A stretch of DNA of 64,000 nucleotides from positions 2,542,001-2,606,000 of the forward strand of contig OW818647.1 in the NCBI GenBank assembly GCA_942492855.1, read 5' to 3'. Within the stretch, counting starts at the first letter, position 1. Each line of letters starts with the position of its first letter. This document shows positions 6,845 to 16,751 of this stretch, in pieces. Both the position numbers and the translations under genes were made by a program. The stretch is from G963677485 sp942492855. Lineage in GTDB: Bacteria > Armatimonadota > HRBIN16. The notes beneath the pieces are model-generated. The model ran no database searches and was not told the origin of the DNA. It saw nothing but the letters and a program-made list of their open reading frames with translations.

Positions 6845-8821
6845 CTATGATTTGTTTTTGGGGATATCACCAGTATCAGCTTCCATATCGGTTAATCCAC
6901 GCATCAGGTAGATCCGTTTCCTTTGATATAGCCAGAGCCTAAAATCTCTACTAGAGGTCCTAACCGAAAAACCATAAATCAAGCTAACAATAGATATCGA
7001 ACAAAAAATCCACGCAAAGGATTTGAGCACAGTGTTAATCATGCCATTCGGCACTGTCAGAAAAAAGCCACTATATGCAGATAATACAATTATTACACGT
7101 AAAATCCATGCAACTATCTTTGACCATTTATCTGCGTATCGATTACTGGTATCGTTTATATTTCGTATCATCAAGGAATTCGCATAACGAGCCTTTTCTA
7201 GTGCACGTTGAGTATCGTTTAATTGGTCTTCAGTGACTTGCTGTTTATGGTCACGCTCTTGAATTATCTCATCATATTGAACCTTTTGCTCTTCTTTGAT
7301 TTCATCTGTAACCCTTTGTAAAATTTCTATTGCGGTTGCTTCACTAAGTGCTTTATCATCACCTAAAGTGAGATGCACAAGTTCCTGCCTTACATTTAGG
7401 TTGCATCTTAGGAGCTGATGGTCTTTGGCTGTGATCGTAGCTTTATCTTCTAGTTTTCCGATTTCTACGATAAATTTGTTAAGTAATTTCTCAGAAGGGC
7501 CCAATGCTGCATACGAAAAAGCTATCACTTCTTTTTTTGGTAGATCAGGGAATTTCATTGGAGCTTTCAGCCAGGCCATATTTGCTAGGCTGTATTCTGA
7601 TATCACACTCGATACAGCACGAGATGACTCAAACTTCTTTCCATATTCATATGCCACTTGGGCAAAGCGAGAGTTGCATGTTACAAGGACTGCTTTTGAC
7701 CGTTCAAGAGTACTCGGCGACGTATAACCTCTTAATACATAAATGCTACGGACAGAGTTGACATCGCAATCCTTAGCACATTCATTGTTATACATGAGTT
7801 CGTCTCCGAGTGACCTGGAAAACACTGCCTCATCTATCTGGAAATTCATATCATACGGTGGTGTTGACCGAATATGTATCCCCATCTCTGCAAGCGAATC
7901 ATCTATACGACCAGCGATCATAAGTAAATCGGATCTTGATGTACCTCTTAAACGCGCTTCTTGTATGATGCTACCCCTTCCATCATCACGATCTAGGTAC
8001 GTCGCTGAACTTGAGATAACATTTTCTAACTCGTCTCGAGTATGGCTAAATACCGCCAGATTGCCTCCAAGTTGAACTAGCAATTCCATTAAGTCGTGTG
8101 TGACTTCTTGTTTCTCCTCACCTTCGAGCCCAAGCCTTCGAATCAGCAAGGGTGTATCAAAGTAAAATGTTACGTTCCTGAATGTCGATGACACATCCTT
8201 TAGGTCTTGACACAGAAGAGAGTTCGCTAGCATGTGCCCTTGGACAAGGATCATGAAGTAGCCAAAAAGAAGAGGATCTGTCCGCAGTAAATGAACAACG
8301 TACTTACTTACGTTTACAACATCTGGGCCTGTATCATCCGCAGCACAAGGCAGAGTTGTTCCTTGAACATACGCACGTAAACATGAAATACCGAAATTGC
8401 TCAAATAAATGCATATGGCATTTACTGCTTCTTCATCACTAGCGAATGGCTTGGTTGATCTTTTCGAATACACTAATAATCCTGAAATCACGCTATCTAT
8501 TTGACGCGAAATATTCGCCTTTTTCATACCAATAAGAGGATCATCAAGGTCCTTTATAATACAGTAAACCCCGTTTTCACGAATTATTTCACTTGGGTAT
8601 TTCTTGATTATGCGTTTAATGACTTCCTGTATCGTGCAATCTGGTATCTTTAAACCATAATCGGATAACAAACATCGACGAATCCTGTCGACCTCTATTC
8701 GTTTCATCGCATTATCCACTAGAATTTGGATAACAAATGGGCTAATATAGTCTAGATAATGACCACCATTATCTATGTTAACTTTCAAAATCGCAAGACT
8801 TACGAGTGTCTGTGAAAGCAT
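6845..8821 (-). CDS. PIN-like nuclease candidate with coiled coil and C-terminal membrane hairpin
   Basis: A 658-residue protein that I cannot assign to a named family. Layout: a winged-helix-like segment (about 43-90); a helical region; a segment resembling a PIN-type nuclease core (about 215-395) with D222 in FYFDTPLLIRRLG, E264 in SHTRDELENVI, D351/D353 in AKDCDVNSVR and a terminal strand VLVTCNSRFAQVA where PIN proteins often have 'vTaD'. A charged coiled coil follows (about 495-550), then two membrane segments (about 569-589 and 601-621) and a short basic tail. AGGAGA precedes the ATG. The gene looks clearly more AT-rich than its neighbours and sits between a truncated regulator and an orphan antitoxin, so transfer is likely. 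The nuclease assignment is inference from motif spacing. A defence or abortive-infection role is a hypothesis. Confidence 0.6.
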   Translation of the reverse strand: MLSQTLVSLAILKVNIDNGGHYLDYISPFVIQILVDNAMKRIEVDRIRRCLLSDYGLKIPDCTIQEVIKRIIKKYPSEIIRENGVYCIIKDLDDPLIGMKKANISRQIDSVISGLLVYSKRSTKPFASDEEAVNAICIYLSNFGISCLRAYVQGTTLPCAADDTGPDVVNVSKYVVHLLRTDPLLFGYFMILVQGHMLANSLLCQDLKDVSSTFRNVTFYFDTPLLIRRLGLEGEEKQEVTHDLMELLVQLGGNLAVFSHTRDELENVISSSATYLDRDDGRGSIIQEARLRGTSRSDLLMIAGRIDDSLAEMGIHIRSTPPYDMNFQIDEAVFSRSLGDELMYNNECAKDCDVNSVRSIYVLRGYTSPSTLERSKAVLVTCNSRFAQVAYEYGKKFESSRAVSSVISEYSLANMAWLKAPMKFPDLPKKEVIAFSYAALGPSEKLLNKFIVEIGKLEDKATITAKDHQLLRCNLNVRQELVHLTLGDDKALSEATAIEILQRVTDEIKEEQKVQYDEIIQERDHKQQVTEDQLNDTQRALEKARYANSLMIRNINDTSNRYADKWSKIVAWILRVIIVLSAYSGFFLTVPNGMINTVLKSFAWIFCSISIVSLIYGFSVRTSSRDFRLWLYQRKRIYLMRGLTDMEADTGDIPKNKS

Positions 8822-9007
8822 TTATATCTCTCCTAATGAAACCAGTTACGTTTTGTTAGTGATCATATACGTATACAGCTGTAACACATGCCCGCAAAAG
8901 TGCGGTCACATAGATAAACTTATAAAGACTACAATGTCGCAGATGCGATTATGATTTTGACATTGAGCTATTTGTACATGCGTTTGACGCCATATTCAGA
9001 TACCATT

Positions 9008-9301
9008 TTACTCGTTTTTACCGTCGGCAACCAAACTTATGTTATTTCCGAGTTCATTCAGAAAATGTGTCACTTGATCCGTAGAAAATCCCTCAAGGTG
9101 ACCACGAAACAGCGCTGACACCTTCGGCTGGTCAATCCCCAGTATACGGGCGGCAGCCAATTGGGTGAGTCCTCGTTCGGTGATGATGTCGCTAATCCGC
9201 AATGCTAGCTCCGCCCGTGCGAGTGCTTGTTCGGCGTCATGAAGACCGATGTCTTCGAAGACATTGCCGCAGGATTCGGTTATCTTGATATCACTATCCA
9301 T
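9008..9301 (-). CDS. HigA-type XRE-family antitoxin, apparently orphan
   Basis: A 97-residue helix-turn-helix protein of the HTH_37/HigA type: it opens with SGNVFEDIGL-like SCGNVFEDIGLHDAEQAL, followed by LTQLAAARILGIDQPKVSALFRG, the recognition helix, and FSTDQVTHFLNELG. I start it at 9301 because AGGAGAT lies five bases upstream. Such proteins normally follow a Gp49/HigB-type RNase toxin gene and repress the pair. No toxin-like frame exists in the 287 bases upstream or the 186 bases downstream, so it may be a solitary repressor or the relic of a toxin-antitoxin module. Confidence 0.8.
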   Translation of the reverse strand: MDSDIKITESCGNVFEDIGLHDAEQALARAELALRISDIITERGLTQLAAARILGIDQPKVSALFRGHLEGFSTDQVTHFLNELGNNISLVADGKNE

Positions 9302-9588
9302 GGTGATCTCCTGTGATTCGTCTGTCGCGGTGCCATGTATTTCCCACACGGTTTATCATCTGTGGTGTAATCGTAGCACTTTACCGTTGCGAAATCAAGC
9401 GACTGTGTTGTCCAAATAACGCGAAAGCCGAGAGCGACCATACGCCCGCTTACCATATAGCCTATTTTGCACGATACATGGGTAAATGTGCGCATCTTAC
9501 TCACATGGCCGTATCGGCACCACAACGCCGGTCGATACCGGGTAGAATAGCCTCAGTAAGTCTATTCGTATTCTGGAGGTTCGCACCT

Positions 9589-12500
9589 ATGTCTTTCCTA
9601 CGAGCTGCGCTGTGCCTGGCACTGGCGTTCTTTGTGACGGTATCACTTAACGCGGCGACTCTGCTGGCCGGAGGGTCGGCCGGCTGGAATGGCTGGCAGG
9701 CCGGCAACGGCTGGAGGCTGGGCGTGTTTACCCGACCAGGGGACCCATTCCCCACGGCACCCCATTATGAAAGCTCCGAGTCCGCCACAGGCAGCCTCAT
9801 GTCACCACCCATTACGGTGACCGGTGAGGTGCTTCGCCTTTCGCTGAACGGCTGGAGCGGGGCTCGCGGAGGCGGTTCGTGCGAGCTGCGCGTGCTGGAT
9901 GCCAGCGGCACCGTGGTGGCCTCAGTGAACCCACCCGACCAAGACCCCTTCGCGACGGTGGTGATCTCCGTGGCAGAGCAGATGGGCAAGAGCGTGCGGC
10001 TTGAGCTTCGCGACGACAGTCCAGGCGGCATGTTCGCCTGGGTGGGCATCGCCAAGGTGGAGATGCTGAATATGCCCAAAACCACTAAACCTCGGAACGT
10101 GCTGATGATCAGCCCGAAGAATGACTTCGGTATCTGGACCATCACTAAAGACCGGCTAGACCGCGCATGCCTAAACACCCTCACCAGCGGTGAGAAGGAA
10201 AAAGGTAGTCTGTGCTCACCGAAGTTTGATTTGACTGCTCCCAAAATCCGCATCGAATGGCGCGGTTGGAGCGGTCGGGATGGTAAAGACGGTCTTTGCC
10301 GCATGGACCTTCGCGATGCCACGACGAATCAGGTGCTGGCCACCCTGGCTCCGCCTTGCACCGACTCGGCGACCTGGGCCGAGATGGACACCTCTGCGTT
10401 TGGGGGCAAAAAGGTGCAGATTTGGCTTGTCGATGACCGCTCAGACCAAGGCTTCTCATGGATTGGTGTGGACAAGCTCGAAGCCGGCGACAATATGCGC
10501 GTGGACTTCAGTAATGAGCGCAATATCGCAGGATGGTACAGCGGTGCTGCAGGCACCAGCAAGACGATGGTGGGCGGAGTGCCCTTCGCGGTGGCCACCG
10601 GTAGCATGTTCGCCGCCGATGGCACGCGCAACCTGCCCGTTAACTTGAAGCTGAACGGCTTCTATCTACTGGGTATGACCAACAGCAACGATGTGGGCGG
10701 CAACGTATGGGAAGACCCGCGGAATGCTCAAAACCGTAACTGGGTGGGCGATCTGCTTGGCCATGTGGTGATTAACTATGCCGGTGGGAAAAAAGCGACC
10801 TACCCCATCGTGCTGGGCGAATCGGCATTATGGGGCACCATGTTCACCGGTTTCCCTGATCCTTACGGTAAGGATATGGCCTTCACAAAGGCTCTGGATG
10901 ACAGTCTGCGCCTCTACCCAAAGGGCCCATCGGACGTGGGACGCTACATCGCACATATCAAGACTGACCCCAGCAAGCAGGTGACCAGCGTGCAACTGGT
11001 CGATAACCCCAAAAAACCGGGCTTTCCAATGGTTTTTGGGCTCACCGCGGAGTTAAGTTCCGGACAGCCGAAGCCCCAGGGTGCGGTCTCCACCGCGTGG
11101 GAGTTCGAACCGGGAGTCAACAGCCTGCGATCGCTGCAGCCGAAAGGTGTAGAGACGGCGGCCCGAACGAAGGCCCTCAACACGCTGATGGATAACCTGT
11201 ATAACACCGTCGAGCGCGTCAAGAACGCCACCGAGCCGATTATCCCGCAGGGATACAACGGCCCGCAGGTGCTGTTCGAGGGCACTCCCGAGGCCAAGGT
11301 GCTGAGCGGAATTTTTCACCACAACATCAAAGATATGCTGGATAAGCTGGAGCCGAACGGCTTCTACAACACTTCCACGCTAAACGCTCCCTCATGGGGC
11401 AGCTACCAAGGATTTGGCAGCTTCCTCAGCAAGTACAACTCCTACCACGGCCAGATGTGGACGCGTGACATGGGCCGCACTCTGGTGGAATTGGCGAGTT
11501 TGGGTTACCCGGACAAGTCACAAAAGAGCGTGGAATACGCGCTGCTGATGAGCCGCGTTTGGGAGACTGGCCCTCAGCCTGGAATGGACATCCGCGAGCT
11601 GGGCCGGCTGGATATCGATGGTGTCCGGCTGCCTCGGCACATCTGCCGCCGACTCAACTACCCGACCACCGTGTCAGGTGAGGGCTGCTTCGAGAATGAC
11701 GGCCATGCGCTCATTAGCCTGGCTGCCTGGAAGGTATGGCAGCGCATTCCCAATCCACAGCAGTGGTGGAATCAAAACCGTGAGGACCTGGTGGGTCTGG
11801 GCGACTGGATCGTCTGGCAGCTTGACAACCCGAAAACCTCCGGCGCGAAGGGTGTGTTACGCACCGACAGCGAGTGCAGCGGCGGTGTGGGCTACAGCGT
11901 CTACGCCGACTATCTCTGCCTCGAGGCCTTGCTAGGTCTGGCTGAGATGGCCGACGGCTCCGGTGATCCCGAGAAGGCGAAACTCTGGCGGGACACTGCC
12001 AAACGCCTGGAAGTCGGAATAAACAAATACTACATCACCGATGACAAGCAGTTCGGCCGCATGTGGACACTTCAAAGCTCAGGTTGGCCCAACCAGAGCA
12101 CCGTGCTCGGGCCGGTCATTGTGCAAAGCGACCGCGCCGGCTTCCTGCCAGAGCAGGGCAAAGCCGACTGGCGCGACATCACGACGAGCAACTTCAACCG
12201 CATGTTGAAAGTGTATCAGCCGGTAGGATTTTACGGTGTGGCCATGGGCTACGGACAGGGCTTCACCACACAAGCCGCGCTGATGCTGGACCGCATGAAA
12301 GAGGCCAGCGTGATGCTGGATTGGACCGCACGCATCGTGTATGACCCCCGTCAGGGTGCCTACATCGTGCCCGAGGGCTCCGAGCTCCACCCCGATGGCA
12401 AGCACTGGCATCGCACGGGCGATCTGGGCAACGGCGTTCAGGAGGCGGAGATCGTGAAGGCGATCCGGCTGCTGGTCGGCATCGACGACACCAACCCGAA

Positions 12501-12825
12501 CCTGATCGGTATCTACCCGCGCATGCCGATTGGCTGGAAGAAGATCACTGCGACCATGCCGGTGCTGGTCAACAACAGCGCGAAGAAGACGAACATCAAA
12601 ATGACACTTCAGCGAGTGGGTAAGAAGATGCTGATGGAGCTTCGCCCAACCGATTCGCTGAGCAAGGTCGCCTTCCGCGTCGGACCATTCGCCAAAAAGC
12701 CCGCGGGGATAGTGAGCAGCGGATCGCGAGCCATACCAGCGGCCGTGAAGTTCAGCGGCGATAGCTGGTGGGTCAGCTTCAGCACCGCCCTCCCGCAGTC
12801 GGGCCTGGAGCTCAGCGTGGAGTAG
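9589..12825 (+). CDS. Secreted six-hairpin glycosidase-like protein with two N-terminal jelly-roll domains
   Basis: A 1078-residue exported protein. The start at 9589 has GGAGGT nine bases upstream and gives a signal peptide (about 1-22); the frame is open further upstream but without support. Two related beta-sandwich units follow (about 23-150 and 155-290), each with an 'l.W.GwsG..G....c.l.v.d....' core and a 'W(I/V)GI.K' end, probably carbohydrate-binding. Residues about 540-1020 form an alpha/alpha barrel of the six-hairpin glycosidase type (MWTRDMGRTLVELA, ENDGHALISLAAW, GFYGVAMGYGQGF, HRTGDLGNGVQEAEIV). It probably cleaves a plant or microbial heteroglycan outside the cell. The CAZy family and catalytic acid cannot be fixed by eye. 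Confidence 0.8.
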   Translation: MSFLRAALCLALAFFVTVSLNAATLLAGGSAGWNGWQAGNGWRLGVFTRPGDPFPTAPHYESSESATGSLMSPPITVTGEVLRLSLNGWSGARGGGSCELRVLDASGTVVASVNPPDQDPFATVVISVAEQMGKSVRLELRDDSPGGMFAWVGIAKVEMLNMPKTTKPRNVLMISPKNDFGIWTITKDRLDRACLNTLTSGEKEKGSLCSPKFDLTAPKIRIEWRGWSGRDGKDGLCRMDLRDATTNQVLATLAPPCTDSATWAEMDTSAFGGKKVQIWLVDDRSDQGFSWIGVDKLEAGDNMRVDFSNERNIAGWYSGAAGTSKTMVGGVPFAVATGSMFAADGTRNLPVNLKLNGFYLLGMTNSNDVGGNVWEDPRNAQNRNWVGDLLGHVVINYAGGKKATYPIVLGESALWGTMFTGFPDPYGKDMAFTKALDDSLRLYPKGPSDVGRYIAHIKTDPSKQVTSVQLVDNPKKPGFPMVFGLTAELSSGQPKPQGAVSTAWEFEPGVNSLRSLQPKGVETAARTKALNTLMDNLYNTVERVKNATEPIIPQGYNGPQVLFEGTPEAKVLSGIFHHNIKDMLDKLEPNGFYNTSTLNAPSWGSYQGFGSFLSKYNSYHGQMWTRDMGRTLVELASLGYPDKSQKSVEYALLMSRVWETGPQPGMDIRELGRLDIDGVRLPRHICRRLNYPTTVSGEGCFENDGHALISLAAWKVWQRIPNPQQWWNQNREDLVGLGDWIVWQLDNPKTSGAKGVLRTDSECSGGVGYSVYADYLCLEALLGLAEMADGSGDPEKAKLWRDTAKRLEVGINKYYITDDKQFGRMWTLQSSGWPNQSTVLGPVIVQSDRAGFLPEQGKADWRDITTSNFNRMLKVYQPVGFYGVAMGYGQGFTTQAALMLDRMKEASVMLDWTARIVYDPRQGAYIVPEGSELHPDGKHWHRTGDLGNGVQEAEIVKAIRLLVGIDDTNPNLIGIYPRMPIGWKKITATMPVLVNNSAKKTNIKMTLQRVGKKMLMELRPTDSLSKVAFRVGPFAKKPAGIVSSGSRAIPAAVKFSGDSWWVSFSTALPQSGLELSVE

Positions 12826-12924
12826 GAACGAGCAGCCGGTCATTGGCTTTGGCCTTTTGCCGGCCTATGACCCGCAGTCAGAATCATACGCCTTTGCGAT
12901 ATGATGAAAAGCCGTAAAAACATC

Positions 12925-12961
12925 AATGGCCGCCACCGTTTGGGTAAACGGGGCGGCCATT
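12925..12961. terminator. Long convergent-region hairpin between glycosidase and thioredoxin genes
   Basis: Arms AATGGCCGCC-A-CCGTTT and AAACGG-GGCGGCCATT pair almost perfectly (one bulged A) around GGGT. The hairpin lies between two genes that converge. On the minus strand it is followed by GATGTTTTTAC, so it can terminate the thioredoxin transcript and possibly both. Confidence 0.7.
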
Positions 12962-12972
12962 GCGTATGTCTG

Positions 12973-13455
12973 CTACTTAGCTTTGATCGCCTTATCTAGC
13001 GAAGCACCATAGGACGCCGGGGGAGCAAACCCAACCACCGAAACATCGGGCAGGTATTTGCCAGACTTGCTGATCAATACCGTGGTGGGGAAGCCCTGAA
13101 TGCCATACTTCTCGGCCGCAGCGGACTCATCCGGTGTTGTGGAGTTGCGGTCGGTCATGTCAGCAAGCAAGAACACGAACTTCTTGGCTTTAGCTTGCAC
13201 GCCTTTATCGGTGAATGTCTCAGTCTTCAGTTTCGTGCAATATCCACACCATTCGGCCGTGAAGAATATCGCAACAGGCTTCTTGGCCTTCAACGCCTTG
13301 GCGACAGCGGCAGGAGTGTACTGCTCCATCTTGATGCTGTTCTCTTTACGCGGACCATCTGGGGGGGTGGGCCGGTCAGACTGGGCATTGGATATCAGCG
13401 GTACTATGGCGATTGCGGCAAGCAATGCCACCAGCATCGGGTTTTTGAGTTTCAT
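12973..13455 (-). CDS. Secreted/periplasmic thioredoxin-like protein
   Basis: A 160-residue thioredoxin-fold protein with an N-terminal signal sequence (about 1-25) and the redox motif AEWCGYC near residue 65; a cis-proline segment IQGFPTTV follows. I use the ATG at 13455, which has AAGGAGA upstream; another ATG lies six codons earlier. It sits 29 bases after the DsbD-type reductase gene on the same strand, so the two likely work together: the reductase passes electrons through the membrane and this protein reduces disulfides outside. The exact target is not shown. Confidence 0.85.
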   Translation of the reverse strand: MKLKNPMLVALLAAIAIVPLISNAQSDRPTPPDGPRKENSIKMEQYTPAAVAKALKAKKPVAIFFTAEWCGYCTKLKTETFTDKGVQAKAKKFVFLLADMTDRNSTTPDESAAAEKYGIQGFPTTVLISKSGKYLPDVSVVGFAPPASYGASLDKAIKAK

Positions 13456-13484
13456 GGGTCTGGTCTCCTTCATTGATCTGTCGA

Positions 13485-15215
13485 TCAGTCGAGTTTACGA
13501 AGCCTTTGCGAGAACTGTTTTGCGGGTTCGAAGCCTGTCAGACGGAGATCGGCCCGTTCTTTACCCGCTCTATCTATTAATACGATGGTGGGCACCCCTT
13601 TAATCCCATACCGTTGCTTCATCATCTTGGCAAGGGGGGTGTCCTCACGTGTGAGGTTTATTTTCAAGGTGGTCATGTTGCTGAGCTGACTCTGGACCTC
13701 AGGGTCACTGAATGTTTGCGCGTCCAGTTCTTTGCATGGAATACACCAGTCTGCGTAGAAATCCAGCACCACCGGGCGACGATCTGCGATGGCTTGCTGT
13801 TGAAGCTGTTCGCTGTAGGGCGTCCAGGTATGCTGGCTGGCTGGTGCGGCACCAGGCTTCAGCATCCACATGGCTGCCAGCACGGCGACCAATCCCAGTG
13901 CCCGTTTGAACAGGCTAAACCCCTTTAGTTGTGCCGCGTGCCGGTCGATCAGGTTAAGGTAGATACCGCACAGTGCGATGACCGCTGGCAGGCTCCATTC
14001 CCAGCCCTTAGGCAGAATAGGCTGCACCAGGAATACGGCGGTGCAGAGCAACATCAAACCGAATATCCGCTCCACGGCGATCATCCAGTCGCCACTGCGC
14101 GGCAGTGACTTGATTTTGCTGCTATAGGCACCCAGTATGAGATAAGGAGAACCCAGCCCCAGCCCTAACACGAAGAACAGAGTAAAGCCCAGCAGGATAC
14201 TCCCTGAGGCGCTGACGGCTGTGGCGAGTGCCACCACCACAGGCCCCACGCAGGGTGCTGCGGCGATGCCCACCAGCATACCCATCGTCAGTGCGCCGAG
14301 GTGGCCGTTACGCAGTTTGCTTTTATTGCGCCAACTGGCGGGCATCTGCAGTTCGTATAGACCAAACATGCTCAACGCCAGCGCAATCAACACCGCGGCA
14401 AACCCGCCCAGCACCCACGGATTTTGCAGTTGGAAGCCAAAAGTCTTGCCCAGCACCGCCGCGGCTGTGCCCAGTGCTGAATACATCAACGCCATTCCCA
14501 GCACATACATGCCAGACAGCCCTAACTGCTTTTTCGTGCTCTGCTCAGACTGGCGGGCAAAGAAAGCGATGGTGATAGGGATGATCGGATACACACAGGG
14601 GGTCAGGTTCAGCAGCAGACCCAGCAGGAATATCAACGGGATGGCTGTCGCGAGATTGCCCGTCGACAGAAGGCCTGATAAGCGGTCAGTTTGTGTAGCT
14701 TCTTCAGCCGCGGGTGCTGTCGCCGTGGGCGAGGCCTGCGCTGTCGCCGTAGAGGTATCTATACTAAAGCTCAGGGATGCCGGTGCGTAGCACGAATTCT
14801 CATCACACGCCTGGTAGTTCAGTGCGCCCTTAATCGTGGTCGGATTGAACACGCCGTTTGTGGCAAAAGGAACACGAATAAGGGCTGTATCGGCATAAAC
14901 TGCGATTTGCTTTCCGGAGGTGAAACCAAACGCGACCATCTGTGGTTTCGGATACACGATGGCGCCTGGCAGCAACGCTTGGGCAGCGGTGATTTCCACA
15001 CTGGTGGGTATCAGGTAATCCTCAGATGCCGGGTTGGCATTGATGTGGTACGGCTGTTTGATCTCGACAGTCAGCGTCAGCTCATAATGGCCCGACGACT
15101 TATCGATGAATGCAGGCTTCACCGTGATGGCATCTGCAGGTAGTGCTTGAGCCACAACAGGGAGAACCAAAGATACTGCCAGCATCATGATGGCGATCAG
15201 TTTGATAAGCCGCAA
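13485..15215 (-). CDS. dsbD: DsbD-family thiol:disulfide interchange protein
   Basis: A 576-residue membrane protein that moves electrons from cytoplasmic thioredoxin to extracytoplasmic thiols. Domain order matches DsbD: a signal peptide, an N-terminal immunoglobulin-like domain with the cysteine pair ACDENSCYAP, about eight membrane segments with LTPCVYPI and AAPCVGPV (the two transmembrane redox cysteines), and a C-terminal thioredoxin domain with ADWCIPCKE. I prefer a TTG start at 15215: GGAGGGT lies eight bases upstream and a tidy signal peptide follows. An ATG at 15281 would add 22 polar residues. It is upstream of, and probably cotranscribed with, the thioredoxin gene at 12973. Confidence 0.88.
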   Translation of the reverse strand: MRLIKLIAIMMLAVSLVLPVVAQALPADAITVKPAFIDKSSGHYELTLTVEIKQPYHINANPASEDYLIPTSVEITAAQALLPGAIVYPKPQMVAFGFTSGKQIAVYADTALIRVPFATNGVFNPTTIKGALNYQACDENSCYAPASLSFSIDTSTATAQASPTATAPAAEEATQTDRLSGLLSTGNLATAIPLIFLLGLLLNLTPCVYPIIPITIAFFARQSEQSTKKQLGLSGMYVLGMALMYSALGTAAAVLGKTFGFQLQNPWVLGGFAAVLIALALSMFGLYELQMPASWRNKSKLRNGHLGALTMGMLVGIAAAPCVGPVVVALATAVSASGSILLGFTLFFVLGLGLGSPYLILGAYSSKIKSLPRSGDWMIAVERIFGLMLLCTAVFLVQPILPKGWEWSLPAVIALCGIYLNLIDRHAAQLKGFSLFKRALGLVAVLAAMWMLKPGAAPASQHTWTPYSEQLQQQAIADRRPVVLDFYADWCIPCKELDAQTFSDPEVQSQLSNMTTLKINLTREDTPLAKMMKQRYGIKGVPTIVLIDRAGKERADLRLTGFEPAKQFSQRLRKLD

Positions 15216-15389
15216 ATTCGTAACCCTCCACAAATTAGACACAGCCTGAGTGCATTTGGTCACACATGAAGAAACATCCATCTCACCGTGCCAAAATTGA
15301 TGTGATGGCTTTGAGCACTGCCCGCACCAAAATCACCGCGACATGGGGTACTGTTGAGACAGGAACCAACACCTCAGGAGACACAATCG

Positions 15390-16268
15390 ATGAGTATCAC
15401 GCCTTTTCACTGTTCCAATGACATCATATCTGACACCGATGCTCTGACTCAACGCATGGCCACGCAAGGGTATCTTTATTTCGAACAAATCGTGCCGCAG
15501 GGAGTCGTTGATGAGGCTTATCAACAAACAATGCAGATACTACGCGACCTGGGTTGGGCTGACGAGCATGGCCGTATCATCACGGAGCCTTATCCTGAGG
15601 GAAAACCGGAGTATTTTCAGGCATACGACCGCATACAGAAGCTTGAGAGCTTTCATGCGATGGCCCACCACACAAATGTGATTGACGTAGTTAAAAAAGT
15701 GGTTGGTGGTGATGTACTGGTGCATCCACGCAATATTGCCAGGGTCACACCGCCTTACTGTCCGGAATACACCACTCCACCGCACCAGGATTGGCCCCTG
15801 ATTCAAGGCACCCAACAGTTCTACACCGGATGGATTCCGCTATGCGACTGTCCGGTGACATTGGGAGGCCTTGCTGTGCTGGAGAGCTCCCATACCTACG
15901 GCCTGCTCCCGGCCCGTTCGGCCCTTGGGCCTGGAGGTCTGTCTGTGGCATTGGAGCGCATTCCTGAAGATAGATGGCATCAGCAGGACTTACGGGCAGG
16001 GGATATGTTGTTGTTCACCAGTTACACCATCCACAAAGGCATCCCTAATCACAGCGATGGCCAATTCCGGATATCGGTTGACTACCGGTATCAAAACCTC
16101 GACCTGCCTGTGGTTGCCGATTCGCTGCGACCGCACTACGAGCGGACCAGTTGGGAGAAAATCTACGAGGGCTGGCACAACGACGATCTGAAATACTACT
16201 GGACGAAATTGGGCCAGGAGGTGCAGATCACAGATCGAACCCCCAACCCGATCGAGATATTGCTGTAG
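15390..16268 (+). CDS. Phytanoyl-CoA dioxygenase (PhyH) family protein
   Basis: A 292-residue Fe(II)/2-oxoglutarate-dependent dioxygenase-like protein. The ATG at 15390 has AGGAGAC eight bases upstream. Iron ligands are visible as the HxD pair in PPHQDWPLIQG and the distal histidine in YTIHKGIPNHS, followed by the arginine in FRISVDYRYQ that usually holds 2-oxoglutarate. Members hydroxylate diverse small molecules; the substrate here is unknown. It stands alone, divergent from the DsbD gene. Confidence 0.87.
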   Translation: MSITPFHCSNDIISDTDALTQRMATQGYLYFEQIVPQGVVDEAYQQTMQILRDLGWADEHGRIITEPYPEGKPEYFQAYDRIQKLESFHAMAHHTNVIDVVKKVVGGDVLVHPRNIARVTPPYCPEYTTPPHQDWPLIQGTQQFYTGWIPLCDCPVTLGGLAVLESSHTYGLLPARSALGPGGLSVALERIPEDRWHQQDLRAGDMLLFTSYTIHKGIPNHSDGQFRISVDYRYQNLDLPVVADSLRPHYERTSWEKIYEGWHNDDLKYYWTKLGQEVQITDRTPNPIEILL

Positions 16269-16751
16269 ACAGGGTGTGCTTGGCGGAGTTACATTCCAGT
16301 TCGTTGACCGCTAATCATCAGCTCACGGCCGCGCCCTGAAGGACGGTCTATTACCCGAAAAGCATTGCTCTTGAGCTCAAGTCAGCCCGTGTTATAAGTA
16401 CCGTTTTCGTAGATACTGTGCACTTTGTCAAGGCCCCCCAGGGTTAAATCTGTTATTTGCTCGGAATACCAGATTTCCATATATAACGTTGCAGGTATAA
16501 CGATTATATATGCCGTTATGACAAGTGTATCTTGAATCTACCCCAAGCTCATGACAAAAGCCAGTCACACAGTAAGATACATAACCACGTAAAAGGTTGC
16601 CCGCCATCCGTAGTGATGAACGCCCGCCCCGCATCTTTGAACCTGCAAAGATAACGTTGATGTTATAATGTTTTTGGGACGCTTAGCTCAGTAGCGATTT
16701 AGCGAGCACTGAACATGTATCTTTACCGTAACGCCGGCTCTGGAATGCTGC
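16269..16751. other. Intergenic region, probably including the right end of the IS110 element
   Basis: No gene is seen. It holds a copy of CCGCGCCCTGAAGGACGG (16329-16346), which recurs as the arms of the inverted repeat at 55036-55226, then AT-rich sequence with several TATAACG-like pieces. The non-coding end of the IS110 element should lie within the last part, but its exact border is not visible. Confidence 0.4.

Noticed and set aside
9280..9525. Minus-strand frame upstream of the HigA-type gene as a possible toxin
   Set aside because: It has none of the HigB/Gp49 or RelE motifs, overlaps the antitoxin start and lacks a ribosome site.
12079..12843. 254-residue minus-strand open frame inside the six-hairpin glycosidase gene
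   Set aside because: It is histidine- and arginine-rich shadow sequence opposite a well-supported gene and has no domain pattern.
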